From Archivesica marissinica (taxonomy: Eukaryota > Mollusca > Bivalvia > Venerida > Vesicomyidae): DNA of 64,000 nucleotides. Shown here piece after piece: positions 24,236 to 35,398 of the stretch (its first letter is position 1; each line of letters starts with the position of its first letter). Under the pieces are notes generated by a model. That model was given only the letters and a program-made list of their open reading frames with translations, did no database searches and was not told where the DNA came from. The position numbers and the translations under genes were made by a program. The stretch spans positions 75,280,243 to 75,344,242 of the forward strand of contig CM026387.1 in assembly GCA_014843695.1 (NCBI GenBank), given 5' to 3'.

Positions 24236-24879
24236 AAAAAATCTCCACCAAGCTTGTGTAAATATTGGGGACACACTCTCGGCCCCTGCGACCCCTGCTG
24301 CGACGCATCGGTTGAGAGTTGCATTAGGTGATAAAGTTGCTTTGAGTAAAACACCAAGATGAGCGCGGCGAGACAATTAAAAAAGTATATATTACTGGAA
24401 TCGATAATCTCTGAATGTTAACTAAGCCAGGTAATGAGCTATCAATAATTCACTTCTATACAATGACAGTAAACAGAAAGGTACCAAATTATGAATATAC
24501 ATGCATTAATATTTTATGAACGAGCGGGATCAATCAACGGTATATAGTTGATCTCTTAGCTCTCCATCCATAACCCATACCAATAGAATCTGTTTTATCA
24601 GTCTGTGATGATAAAGAAAACAATATCGATTCCCATTGTCTTTATAGTATTATATCACCGATATGAATAATAACGTAGCAAGATAAAGCACACAAATACC
24701 ATTTCCATATCTTTTCTGTTTGATCGACACCTCTGTTACCGATCGATCACTCCTGTTTTCATTTAGTTGTGGTATGGGACAGTCAAAATATGTTTGTTTG
24801 TGTGTTGATAGGTTTTGAAAAAGTTACTCGAATGTGTCTCGTGTGCGAGGGTCTTAATTATACTGCAGTGGATCAAAGT
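24236..24879. other. Spacer, nothing recognised
   Basis: Unique AT-rich sequence between two SINEs. A short open frame from 24769 runs into the following SINE and is not supported. Confidence 0.4.
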
Positions 24880-24889
24880 TGCGAACCAG

Positions 24890-25187
24890 TGTGTGTGTGT
24901 TTTACGTTTATTTATCGTCGCTACCGGTTGCCCATATTAGCGACGCCTCCTGAAGAGATTAGTCAGTTTAGATTGTTGGAGGATAGTGCAATATGATACA
25001 GACAGAGACCCATTCCAGAGTCTCCTCTGGTTCTTTTACGTGCACGGTGTACAGCACAGACACGAGATCTCAGTTCAAAGTACCATCTGAAAGACTGTTA
25101 ATTTTATTAGGGTCAGACAGGGGATCGAACCTGCGATCCCTGAATTACCAGTCCAACATGTTAACCACTGGACTACAGATCCGTCTG
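24890..25187 (-). mobile_element. SINE family B, full length with target duplication
   Basis: A complete copy from the tail (ttttacgtttatttatcgtc) to the tRNA-Thr-like head (ctacagatccgtctgtg). The 10-bp target duplication tgcgaaccag flanks it at 24880-24889 and 25188-25197. Confidence 0.93.
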
Positions 25188-25227
25188 TGCGAACCAGCAT
25201 CGCTACAGTAACATATGTAGTATAAAA

Positions 25228-25563
25228 CAATTTGATTTGAATGGTTGGATTTATGGCATGAACTCATCTCAGCCAATCAGATACGTCGAGACTGAGCTTA
25301 GTATCGAAGAAAACGCGCGCTGTTCTACCAGTTGCCTCTGTGGTCGAGTGATTACGGTCGCTGACTTGTATACCAATGTAACCTATCATCACTGATGGTG
25401 ACAGTCACGGGTTTGAGCCCCGCTCGGACCGTGTCTCTTTATATGAAAAAGTTAACAGTTACCTTCGCCGATTTGATTGGTTGGATTTGAGGCATGCAAT
25501 CAGCTCAGCCAATCAGACACATTGAGATTGAGATTGAGATTGAGCTGAGGGTTGGAGAAAACG
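25228..25563. repeat. Imperfect direct repeats of about 90 bp flanking a SINE C
   Basis: 25228-25315 and 25469-25563 are recognisably the same sequence: ggttggattt-nggcatg, then ctcagccaatcaga, then gagactgagc or gagattgagc, then gaaaacg. The second copy has an extra (gagatt)n expansion. They lie on either side of the SINE C fragment at 25331-25462. Confidence 0.75.
25331..25462 (+). mobile_element. SINE family C, 3'-truncated
   Basis: The head tgcctctgtggtcgagtgat and the B box cacgggtttgagccccgctc are present. The copy ends soon after tctctttatatgaaaaagtt, without the body and tail. Confidence 0.8.
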
Positions 25564-25974
25564 TGAACCGTTGCGTCATAACCCCAGATATGTAACCAGA
25601 CGAGTATTGTATCGATTTGTGGGGTCTAAACTGCATCTGCAGCCTATATTGTATAATGACGTTGCAGCTTTTGTATTGGACCACTGGTGTTTCACAATGC
25701 AGAATTCCCGCCACATGTGGGCACTCGGCAAGAACCAACGGAAGTGAACGCGATTTTTTTTAGTAAACGGAACGTAACCACTCAACCGTAGATGTCAATT
25801 ATAATTCCCCGTACGATCTCATTTGTTGGATATAGTTTGAACGGCCCTCTGTAGCAAGATTCGTTTCATATTAATTGGATATATGATTTCATTCTCTATA
25901 CTGTATGGCGCGCATAAACACGCGTGTGTCGGGCATATGGTCAAACTTGTCACAAGCTATATGTAATTCTAAAA
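25564..25974. other. Spacer, nothing recognised
   Basis: Unique sequence with short overlapping open frames of no recognisable type. Confidence 0.4.
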
Positions 25975-26003
25975 CCGTGATAGCGCAGTGGTAGCGCGCT
26001 CGT
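25975..26003 (+). mobile_element. SINE family A, head fragment only
   Basis: Reads ccgtgatagcgcagtggtag, the A-box region of family A, and then stops. A complete copy in the opposite direction follows at 26041. Confidence 0.55.
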
Positions 26004-26040
26004 TTCATGTTAGAGTTCAATGCTTGACATGAGTACATAC

Positions 26041-26401
26041 ACCTCGATTGCGAAACAAGTTCTTACAACATTAATTTAATAGCTCTCGAGACCTCATTCC
26101 TGATGTAATTCTGTAATTCATCGCCATGAGAGTGAGAGAGAAGAGGAAATGTGGAATGTAAGCGCATTGCATAAGGGCACACTCGTAACGGCTACCACTG
26201 TGCGCGAACGCCGGGCCCTCCGCATCTAAAGCGAACTGGTGCGGGCCGTTTTCTAATGTTGTTAAAACTTGTGGCCCAAACCATTTGTATTATCAGGCTA
26301 TATTGTTATACCTATGTTTTGTATATTATATCTTGATCAATGCAATAAAATATGATTAAACTAAAGCGAACGCCCTACAACTGCGGTATCACGACTTCCA
26401 G
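26041..26401 (-). mobile_element. SINE family A interrupted by a nested insertion
   Basis: The tail side starts ctcgattgcgaaacaagttc and the head side ends ggtatcacgacttcc. Inside the head, 26237-26360 is foreign sequence ending in ttgatcaatgcaataaaata and tgattaaa. It is bounded by an 11-bp duplication, ctaaagcgaac, at 26226-26236 and 26361-26371. The insert looks like the 3' end of a retroelement, but its family is not clear. Confidence 0.8.
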
Positions 26402-26461
26402 GGTGTTATAAGGCTGAGAATTCCGGGATCAATAGCGATCAGCAACATTTGTTAATGACAG

Positions 26462-27461
26462 NNNNNNNNNNNNNNNNNNNNNNNNNNNNNNNNNNNNNNN
26501 NNNNNNNNNNNNNNNNNNNNNNNNNNNNNNNNNNNNNNNNNNNNNNNNNNNNNNNNNNNNNNNNNNNNNNNNNNNNNNNNNNNNNNNNNNNNNNNNNNNN
26601 NNNNNNNNNNNNNNNNNNNNNNNNNNNNNNNNNNNNNNNNNNNNNNNNNNNNNNNNNNNNNNNNNNNNNNNNNNNNNNNNNNNNNNNNNNNNNNNNNNNN
26701 NNNNNNNNNNNNNNNNNNNNNNNNNNNNNNNNNNNNNNNNNNNNNNNNNNNNNNNNNNNNNNNNNNNNNNNNNNNNNNNNNNNNNNNNNNNNNNNNNNNN
26801 NNNNNNNNNNNNNNNNNNNNNNNNNNNNNNNNNNNNNNNNNNNNNNNNNNNNNNNNNNNNNNNNNNNNNNNNNNNNNNNNNNNNNNNNNNNNNNNNNNNN
26901 NNNNNNNNNNNNNNNNNNNNNNNNNNNNNNNNNNNNNNNNNNNNNNNNNNNNNNNNNNNNNNNNNNNNNNNNNNNNNNNNNNNNNNNNNNNNNNNNNNNN
27001 NNNNNNNNNNNNNNNNNNNNNNNNNNNNNNNNNNNNNNNNNNNNNNNNNNNNNNNNNNNNNNNNNNNNNNNNNNNNNNNNNNNNNNNNNNNNNNNNNNNN
27101 NNNNNNNNNNNNNNNNNNNNNNNNNNNNNNNNNNNNNNNNNNNNNNNNNNNNNNNNNNNNNNNNNNNNNNNNNNNNNNNNNNNNNNNNNNNNNNNNNNNN
27201 NNNNNNNNNNNNNNNNNNNNNNNNNNNNNNNNNNNNNNNNNNNNNNNNNNNNNNNNNNNNNNNNNNNNNNNNNNNNNNNNNNNNNNNNNNNNNNNNNNNN
27301 NNNNNNNNNNNNNNNNNNNNNNNNNNNNNNNNNNNNNNNNNNNNNNNNNNNNNNNNNNNNNNNNNNNNNNNNNNNNNNNNNNNNNNNNNNNNNNNNNNNN
27401 NNNNNNNNNNNNNNNNNNNNNNNNNNNNNNNNNNNNNNNNNNNNNNNNNNNNNNNNNNNNN
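26462..27461. other. Assembly gap of 1000 N
   Basis: Exactly 1000 N, with the 55-bp array starting at the first base after it. Confidence 0.99.
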
Positions 27462-29180
27462 ATTCCTCTATCTACGAGTACATACCTCCACAACGTGGCT
27501 TACCGCGCAAATGTTAATTCCTCTATCTATGAGTACATACCTCCGCCACGTGGCTTACCGCGCAAATGTTAATTCCTCTATCTACCAGTGCATACGTCTG
27601 CCACGTGGCTTACCGCGCAAATGTTAATTCATCTATCTACGAGTACATACCTCCGCCACGTGGCTTACCACGCAAATGTTAATTCCTCTATCAACGAGTA
27701 CATACCTCCGCCACATGGCTTACCGCGCAAATGTTAATTCCTCTATCTACCAGTGCATACGTCCACCACGTGGCTTACCGCGCAAATGTTAATTCCTCTA
27801 TCTACGAGTACATACCTCCGCCACGTGGCTTACCGCGCAAATGTTAATTCCTCTATCTACGAGTACATACCTCCGCCACGTGGCTTACCGCGCAACTGTT
27901 AATTCCTCTATCTACGAGTACATACCTGCGCCACGTGGCTTACCGCGCAAATGTTAATTCCTCTATCTACGAGTACATACCTCCGCCACGTGGCTTACCG
28001 CGCAAATGTTAATTCCTCTATCTACCAGTGCATACGTCCGCCACGTGGCTTACCGCGCAAATGTTAATTCATCTATCTACGAGTACATACCTCCGCCATG
28101 TGGCTTAACGCGCAAATGTTAATTCCTCTATCTACGAGTACATACCTCCGCCACGTGGCTTACCGCGCAAATGTTAATTCCTCTATCAACGAATACATAC
28201 CTCCGCCACGTGGCTTACCGCGCAAATGTTAATTCCTCTATATATGAGTACATACGTCCGCCACGTGGCTTACCGCGCAAATGTTAATTCCTCTATCTAC
28301 CAATGCATACGATCGTCACGTGGCTTACCGCGCAAATGTTAATTCCACTATCTACGAGTACATACCTCCGCCACGTGGCTTACCGCGTAAATGTCAATTC
28401 CTCTATCTACGAGTACATACCTCCGCCACGTGGCTTACCGCGCAAATGTCAATTCCTCTATCTACGAGTGAGTACATACGGACGCCACGTGTCTTACCGC
28501 GCAAATGTCAATTCCTCTATCTACGAGTACATACGTCCGCCACGTGTCTTACCGCGTAAATGTCAATTCCTCTATCTACGAGTACATACGTCCGCCACGT
28601 GGCTTACCGCGCAAATGTCAATTCCTCTATCTACAAGTGCATACCTCCGCCACGTGGCTTACCGCGCAAATGTCAATTCCTCTATCTACGAGTGCATACG
28701 TCCGCCACGTGTCTTACCGCGCAAATGTCAATTCCTCTATCTACGAGTGCATACGTCCGCCACGTGTCTTACCGCGCAAATGTCAATTCCTCTATCTACA
28801 AGTGCATACCTCCGCCACGTGGCTTACTGCGCAAATGTTAATTCCTCTATATACGTGTGCAAACGTCCGCCACGTTGCTTACCGCTAGACGATACCGCGC
28901 AAATGTCAATTCCCCTATCTACGAGTGCATACGTCCGCCACGTGGCTTACTGCGCAAATGTCAATTTCTCTATATACGAGTGCATACGTCCGCCACGTGG
29001 CTTACCGCGCAAATGTAAATTCCTCTATCTACGAGTGCATACGTCCCCCACGTTGTTTACCCCTAGAAGATACAGGGGAAATGTCAATTCCTCTATCGAC
29101 GAGTGCATACGCCCGCCACGTTGTTTACCACTAGAGGACGAGTGCATACCTCCGCCACGTTGGTTACCACTAGAGAACGA
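27462..29180. repeat. Minisatellite, 55-bp unit
   Basis: About 31 copies of aattcctctatctacgagta, catacctccgccacgtggct and taccgcgcaaatgtt. The last units gain an insertion (ttgcttaccgctagacgata) and decay before the next array starts. The unit has no stop codon in several frames, which creates very long open frames. Confidence 0.96.
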
Positions 29181-31285
29181 AGGACAATGTATCCTGGGAC
29201 CTCGGCTTCATCCCACACGAACGACCATGTATCCGGGGACCTCGGCTTCCTCCCACACGAAGGACCATTATCCGGAATATCTCGGCTTCATCCAACACGA
29301 AGGACAATGTATCCAGGGACATCGGCTTCCTCCAATACGAAGGTCCATGTATCCGAGGACCTCGGCTTCCCCCACGCGAAGGACCATGTTATCCGGGGCG
29401 GCTTCCTCCCACACGAAGGATCATGTATCCGAGGACCTCGGCTTCCCCCACACGAAGGACCATGTATCCAAGGACCTCAGCTTCCTCCAACACGCAGGAC
29501 CATGTATCCTGGGACCTCGGCTTCCTCCCACACGAAGGACCATGTATCCGGGGCGGCTTCCTCTCACACGAAGGACCATGTATTCGGTGACCGCAGCTTC
29601 CTCCAACACGAAGGACCATGTATCCGGGGACCGCAGCTTCCTCCCACACGAAGGATCATGTATCCGGGGACCGCGGCTTTCTCTCACACGAAGGATCATG
29701 TATCCGAGGACTGCGGCTTTCTCGCACACGAAGGACCATGTATCCGAGGACCTCGGCTTCCCCCACACGAAGGACCATGTATCCGAGGACCGCAGCTTCC
29801 TCCAACACGCAGGACCATGTATCCTGGGACCGAGACTTCCTCCCACACGAAGGACCATGTATCCGGGGCGGCTTCCTCTCACACGAAGGACCATGTATCC
29901 GGTGACCGCAGCTTCCTCCAACACGAAGGACCATGTATCCGGCGACCGCAGCTTCCTCCCACACGAAGGATCATGTATCCGGGGACCGCGGCTTTCTCTC
30001 ACACGAAGGACCATGTATCCGGGGACTGCGGCTTTCTCGCACACGAAGGACCATGTATCCGGGGACTGCGGCTTTCTCGCACACGAAGGACCATGTATCC
30101 GGGGACCGCGGCTTCCTCTCACACGAAGGACCATGTATCCGGGGACCGCGGCTTCCTCTCACACGAAGGACCATGTATCCGGGGACCGCGGCTTTCTCTC
30201 ACACGAAGGATCATGTATCCGGGGACCGCGGCTTCCTCTCATACGAAGGACCATGTATCCGGGTCCGCAGCTTCATCTCACACAAAAGACCATGTATCCG
30301 GGGACCGCGGCTTTCTCTCACACGAAGGACCATGTATCCGGGGACCGCGGCTTTCTCTCACACGAAGGACCATGTATCCGGGGACTGCGGCTTTCTCCCA
30401 CACGAAGGACCATCTATCCAGGGACCTCGGCTTCCTCCCACACGAAGGACCATGTATCCGGGGCGGCTTCCTCCCACACGAATGACCATGTATCCGGGGA
30501 CCGCAGCTTCATTCCACACAAAGGACCATGTATCCGGTGACCGCAGCTTCCTCCAACACGAATGACCATGTATCCGGGGACCGCAGCTTCCTCCCACACG
30601 AAGGATCATGTATCCGGGGACCACGGCTTTCTCTCACACGAAGGACCATGTATCCGGGGACCGCAGCTTTCTCTCACACGAAGGATCATGTATCCGGGGA
30701 CCTCGGCTTTCTCCCACACGAAGGACCATGTATCCGGGGACCGCGGCTTTCTCTCACATGAAGGATCATGTATCCGGGGACCTCGGCTTTCTCCCACACG
30801 AAGGATCATGTATCCGGGGAGTGTGGCTTTCTCCCACACGAAGGACCATGTATCCGGGGACCGCAGCTTTCTCTCACATGAAGGATCATGTATCCGGGGA
30901 CCTCGGCTTTCTCCCACACGAAGGACCATGTATCCGGGGACCGCGGCTTTCTCTCACATGAAGGACCATGTATCCAGGGACTGCGGCTTTCTCTCACACG
31001 AAGGACCATGTATCCGGGGACCGCGGCTTTCTCTCACATGAAGGACCATGTATCCAGGGACTGCGGCTTTCTCTCACACGAAAGACCATGTATCCGGGGA
31101 CCGCGGCTTTCTCTCACATGAAGGACCATGTATCCAGGGACTGCGGCTTTCTCTCACATGAAGGACCATGTATCCGGGGACCGCGGCTGTCTCTCACACG
31201 AAGGATCATGTATCCGGAGCGACTTCCTCTCACACGAAGGACCATGTACCCGGGGTCGCTTCCTCTCACAGGAAGGACCATGTAA
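29181..31285. repeat. Minisatellite, second unrelated 40-bp unit
   Basis: About 52 copies of ccatgtatccggggaccgcg followed by gctttctctcacacgaagga. It starts where the 55-bp array fades out, with no spacer. Its sequence shares nothing obvious with the 40-bp unit at 10163-22395. Later copies (30600-31180) alternate in pairs, suggesting an 80-bp dimer period. Confidence 0.96.
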
Positions 31286-31649
31286 ACCATCAGTGCTAAC
31301 GAACACTGATTAACATACAACTAAGTTTCGCATTCATTGTAAAACAACGATTATACTTCATTAAGTTCGATAGTAGAGATGTATATAATGTAAGAAAGCT
31401 ACCTTGTGCATTTCCCGGACAAACTCATTCCAATGGTTCCATCGTTCAACTTAAAGAACGGATTTTCCGCGGATGAGAATCTTGATTGTAAAGTAGTTCC
31501 CGGATCTGCTCTTTCCAATCTATCGTTAGATCTATGTACAGATTATAAAATACTATATAGTTATACATGCAAGGGGTGTTTCTACAGTAATACATTGTTG
31601 TTTCTGGATGCGAGATAATATAATATAACTCAAAGAATACCTCTGTTTC
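31286..31649. other. Spacer, nothing recognised
   Basis: Unique sequence. An open frame of 70 codons at 31406-31618 on the plus strand has a few cysteines but no recognisable domain or splice context. Confidence 0.4.
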
Positions 31650-32190
31650 ATCACGAGGCAGACATCACACATACTATCACGAGGCAGACACCACACATAT
31701 TATCAGGAGGCAGACATCACACATACTATCACGAGGCAGACATCACACATACTATCACGAGGCAGACATCACACATACTATCACGAGGCAGACATCACAC
31801 ATACTATCAAGAGGCAGACATCACACATACTATCACGAGGCAGACATCACACATACTATCACGAGGCAGACATCACACATACTATCACGAGGCATACATC
31901 ACACATACTATCACGAGGCAGACACCACACAAACTATCACGAGGCAGACATCACACATACTATCACGAGGCATACATCACACATACTATCACGAGGCATA
32001 CATCACACATACTATCACGAGGCAGACACCACACAAACTATTACGAGGCAGACATCACACATACTATCACGAGGCAGACATCACACATACTATCACGAGG
32101 CAGACATCACACATACTATCACGAGGCAGACATCACACATACTATCACGAGGCAGACACCACACATATTATCACGAGGCAGACAGACAGA
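31650..32190. repeat. Minisatellite, 26-bp unit
   Basis: About 21 copies of acatactatcacgaggcaga plus catcac, ending in (gaca)n and (ta)n runs. It lies about 40 bases beyond the stop codon of the minus-strand EGF/mucin gene, so it is probably in that gene's 3' UTR or just downstream. Confidence 0.95.
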
Positions 32191-32229
32191 CAGCTGACAT
32201 ACAGAGAGACACCGGTATATATATATATG

Positions 32230-32338
32230 TTATACTGACGTTAAATCAGAGTGGGTCTCGTGTGATGGTATTCGTTTCTTCACAGCTGCAATGTCAGTCG
32301 CCTCATCGTTATCCGGCGACGAGATGTAAACTTTACCA
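32230..32338 (-). CDS. EGF/mucin transmembrane protein, last exon (cytoplasmic tail)
   Basis: On the minus strand the acceptor is ccgtttattccag. The first base T completes AGT (Ser) with AG from the transmembrane exon, and 35 codons follow to a TAA stop. The segment reads SGKVYISSPDNDEATD, then IAAVKKRIP, and ends SHETHSDLTSV. The last three residues, T-S-V, fit the class I PDZ ligand pattern S/T-x-V at the very C terminus. Known receptors with such ends are anchored by PDZ scaffold proteins; here that is an inference. The tyrosine in KVYIS and the serines around it could be phosphorylated. The exon is easily missed because an array in the same intron gives a longer open frame through it in another reading frame. 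Confidence 0.8.
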
Positions 32339-32364
32339 CTGGAATAAACGGAAGATAAGTCGTT

Positions 32365-33310
32365 GATAAATATAAACCGTACCTATCCCTGGCTAATAGA
32401 TAAATCGTTGATAAATATAATCCGTACCTATTCCTGGCTAATAGATAAATCGTTGATAAATATAAACCGTACATATCCCTGGCTAATAGATAAATCGTTG
32501 ATAAATATAATCCGTACCTAGCCCTGGCTAATAGATAAATCGTTGATAAATATAAACCGTACCTATCCCTGGCTAATAGAAAAATCATTAATAAATATAA
32601 ACCGTACATATCCCTGGCTAATAGATAGATGGTTGATAAATATAAACCGTACCTATCCCTGGCTAATAGATAAATCCATGATAAATATAATCCGTACCTA
32701 TCCCTGGCTAATAGATAAATCATTGATAAATTTAAACCGTACCTATCCCTGGCTAATAGATAAATCGTTGATAAATATAAACCGTACCTATCCCTGGCTA
32801 ATATATAAATCGTTGATAAATATAAACCGTACCTATCCCTGGCTAATAGATAAATCCATGATAAATATAATCCGTACCTATCCCTGGCTAATAGATAAAT
32901 CGTTGATAAATATAAACCGTACCTATCCCTGGCTAATAGATAAATCGTTGATAAATATAAACCGTACCTATCCCTGCCTAATAGATAAATCGTTGATAAA
33001 TATAAACCGTACCTATCCCTGGCTAATAGATAAATCGTTGATAAATATAAACCGTACCTATCCCTGGCTAATAGATAAATCGTTGATAAATATAAACCGT
33101 ACCTATCCCTGGCTAATAGATAAATCGTTGAGAAATATACACGGTACCTATCCCTGGCTAATAGGTACATCGTTCATAAATATAAACCGTACCTATCCCT
33201 GGCTAATAGGTACATCGTTCATAAATATAAACCGTACCTATCCCTGGCTAATAGGTACATCGTTCATAAATATAAACCGTACCTATCCCTGGCTAATAGA
33301 TAAATCCCGG
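32365..33310. repeat. Minisatellite, 45-bp unit
   Basis: About 21 copies of aaatataaaccgtacctatc, cctggctaatagataaatcg and ttgat, in the last intron of the EGF/mucin gene. Because 45 divides by three, both strands show long open frames (262 and 296 codons) with 15-residue periods. No splice signal brings them into a transcript. The right end has a subset of units with ggtacatcgttcat. Confidence 0.96.
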
Positions 33311-33508
33311 GTATTCATGCACGAATACTAGCTGACGAATTGCTGACCAGCAGTTGATGTGACGTTAAAACCCCGTAACCAGACAAAACCAATACATATA
33401 TTAAATACTTCTCTACATAATATCTCATGTGGCACTAAGAAATTGAATATGGTATTTATTAATACCGTATATATTTATAACTGTCACAATACATATTTAA
33501 AGTGCCGT
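33311..33508. other. Intron spacer, nothing recognised
   Basis: Unique AT-rich sequence between the 45-bp array and a SINE, inside the last intron of the EGF/mucin gene. Confidence 0.45.
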
Positions 33509-33763
33509 GTGTTTTAAGTTTATTTATCGTTGCTACCGGTTGCCCATATCAGCGCCGCCTCCTGAACAGATTGTCATATTAGATTGTTGGAGGATAGTGC
33601 AATAATACAGACAGAGACACATTCTAGAGTCTCCTTCCAGAGACCTCGGTTAAAAGTCCCATCTGAAAGACTGTTAATTGTATTATGGTCAGACGGGGGA
33701 TCGAACCTGCGATCCCTGGATTACCAGTCCAATATGTTATCACTGGACTACAGATCCGTCTGT
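33509..33763 (-). mobile_element. SINE family B next to a splice donor
   Basis: The tail gttgctaccggttgcccata and the head complement gattaccagtccaatatgtt ... ctacagatccgtctgtg are clear; the middle has a deletion of about 40 bases. It begins about 20 bases into the intron after the transmembrane exon. Confidence 0.9.
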
Positions 33764-33784
33764 GAAAAAATAACGTGTGCCTAC

Positions 33785-33899
33785 CTGTGTCTGCGCTTAT
33801 AGAAGGCAAACAGCCCCATAGCAACCACTAACAACAGAACAACAGATAATGCGCCAATCACAAGTGATGCAATTGTGATGATGTCACTAACATCTTTAC
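33785..33899 (-). CDS. EGF/mucin transmembrane protein, transmembrane exon
   Basis: On the minus strand the exon lies between atatatttcag and gtaggc. It starts with GT, completing Gly with the G left by the stalk exon, and it ends with AG of a split codon. The 37 full codons read KDVSDIITIASLV, then IGALSVVLLLVVAMGLFAF, then YKRRH. This is one hydrophobic helix of about 25 residues followed by a basic stop-transfer segment, as in a type I single-pass membrane protein. Phase matches on both sides: the stalk exon leaves one base and the tail exon supplies one base. The 115-bp length equals 2 + 37 codons + 2. It was recognised by translation and splice phase only; transcript data would settle it. 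Confidence 0.85.
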
Positions 33900-34254
33900 C
33901 TGAAATATATAGCCACATTGACCCTAATATCGGTGAATACTAATTAATTAAGCTGTGATATTAGAATAAATCCACATGCCCACATGTTTACTATTGTGGG
34001 ATTTCTGCAACTGTCCATAGAAAAACAACCAAATGTCATTTCTACGGGTAAATTTACCATCATTTATTCAAAGCTTGTTTTGTTCTCATTATGTACACTC
34101 GTTATGTAAGTTTTCGTGCATGTAGTCACTATTTAGGTGAATTTCAATGAATTTTTTATCTATCGGCTGCATTTGACATTTCTAAGGTGCCCGCTACTCA
34201 TATGACGTCACATGATTTCCTTATTATGGCGTACGTTGCTACCGGTTTAAACTT
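33900..34254. other. Sequence upstream of the Harbinger nuclease
   Basis: AT-rich sequence that should contain the left end of the Harbinger element and its promoter. I could not identify a terminal inverted repeat by eye. Confidence 0.4.
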
Positions 34255-35124
34255 ATGAGGCGAAATTTACATCGTCACCCATCAGGGGAGTCTCTCAGTG
34301 ACACTTTACTCCCTGTTCCAACTGAAGAATCATGGTTGGAAGGCGCAAGAAGATTTGAAGAAAGATGGAACTTCCCTCACTGCATCGGTGCTATCGACGG
34401 AAAACATGTGACAATTGAAGCACCTCCAAATTCCGGATCCTTATATTTCAATTATAAGAAGACATTCTCTATAGTGTTGTTAGCTATAGTAGACGCAGAC
34501 TACCTATTCACAGCCGTAGATATAGGGAGTTTTGGCAGCAGCAGTGACAGTGGAATTTTAAACAAATGTCCCATGGGGATAGCCCTTGAGCAACAACAGT
34601 TTAACATACCACCTGCAGAGCCATTACGAAATGCTGAGGAACACGGCCCGTTACCGTATGTGATTGTTGGAGATGAAGGATTTCCGCTGAAAGATTACAT
34701 GCTACGACCATACCCTGGAAAAAACTTATCAGAGGACAAACGTATCTTTAACTACAGGTTGTCGCGCGCTCGACGAATATCAGAAAATGCCTTTGGTTTG
34801 TTAACTCAACGCTGGAGGATATACAACAGGAGACTACGTTTGCATCCTGACAATGCCACTAAAGTAGTTAAAGGTACAATAGTGTTACATAACTTTATCC
34901 AAAAGGATTCTATTGGACAACATGGGATGGATGACAGTGGAATGCCACAAGCAGTTTGCGAAGGGAATCAAGAAAATGCTGGGCTTCACAGCATACCACA
35001 AGTGTCTACACGTAACAGACCAAAGGCACATTCTGTCCAAGTTAGGAATCGGTACAAAGATTACTTCGGTTCAGAGGAAAGAGCTGTACCATGGCAGTAT
35101 TCAATAATTCGAGGGGAACGTTAA
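34255..35124 (+). CDS. PIF/Harbinger transposase (HARBI1-like nuclease)
   Basis: The 289-residue frame carries the DDE_Tnp_4-type nuclease of PIF/Harbinger transposons. Visible motifs are CIGAIDGKHV (first Asp, about residue 48), the FTAVDIGSFGSSSDSGIL block, YVIVGDEGFPLKDYMLRPYP (second Asp, about residue 140) and RRISENAFGLLTQRWRIYNR (Glu, about residue 177). The family cuts and pastes its element with a 3-bp target, helped by a Myb/MADF partner, and that partner lies 275 bp away on the other strand. HARBI1 proteins are about 350 residues with the first Asp near 150, so about 100 N-terminal residues are missing. They may be in an upstream exon or lost; an in-frame TGA lies about 39 bases before the ATG. 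The catalytic part is uninterrupted. Confidence 0.9.
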   Translation: MRRNLHRHPSGESLSDTLLPVPTEESWLEGARRFEERWNFPHCIGAIDGKHVTIEAPPNSGSLYFNYKKTFSIVLLAIVDADYLFTAVDIGSFGSSSDSGILNKCPMGIALEQQQFNIPPAEPLRNAEEHGPLPYVIVGDEGFPLKDYMLRPYPGKNLSEDKRIFNYRLSRARRISENAFGLLTQRWRIYNRRLRLHPDNATKVVKGTIVLHNFIQKDSIGQHGMDDSGMPQAVCEGNQENAGLHSIPQVSTRNRPKAHSVQVRNRYKDYFGSEERAVPWQYSIIRGER

Positions 35125-35398
35125 ATGGACGTTCGTATAAAGACGAAAACATAAGTGAATAATGATGTGTATATTCAGGTGCACAAATGCTACTGAAATA
35201 GGAACCTCAATCAAGTTAGTGATATCAAGTAACTGAATGTGTGATATCAAACATTGCGTTTGTGATAGAACATATTCCATTATTTGATAGCATATATATG
35301 AATCGGTGATATGACAGTCAATAGATTCATAGTGATGTCTTCATCAGAAACTGTAATTAACACTTACAACAGCGTCTCATATAAACATCAACTTTATC

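Noticed and set aside
28303..30540. A 745-codon open frame on the plus strand
   Set aside because: It runs across two unrelated arrays (55-bp and 40-bp units), in a frame that shifts with each unit because neither period divides by three. Other frames and the minus strand are also open. It has no splice or start context.
31406..31618. A small secreted Cys-containing protein
   Set aside because: There is no signal peptide, conserved domain or exon signal, and the position next to two arrays makes a chance frame likely.
32280..33331. 262- and 296-codon frames with 15-residue repeats on both strands
   Set aside because: The 45-bp unit divides by three and lacks stops, so both strands stay open by arithmetic. 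The true exon of the minus strand (32338-32230) is in a different frame.
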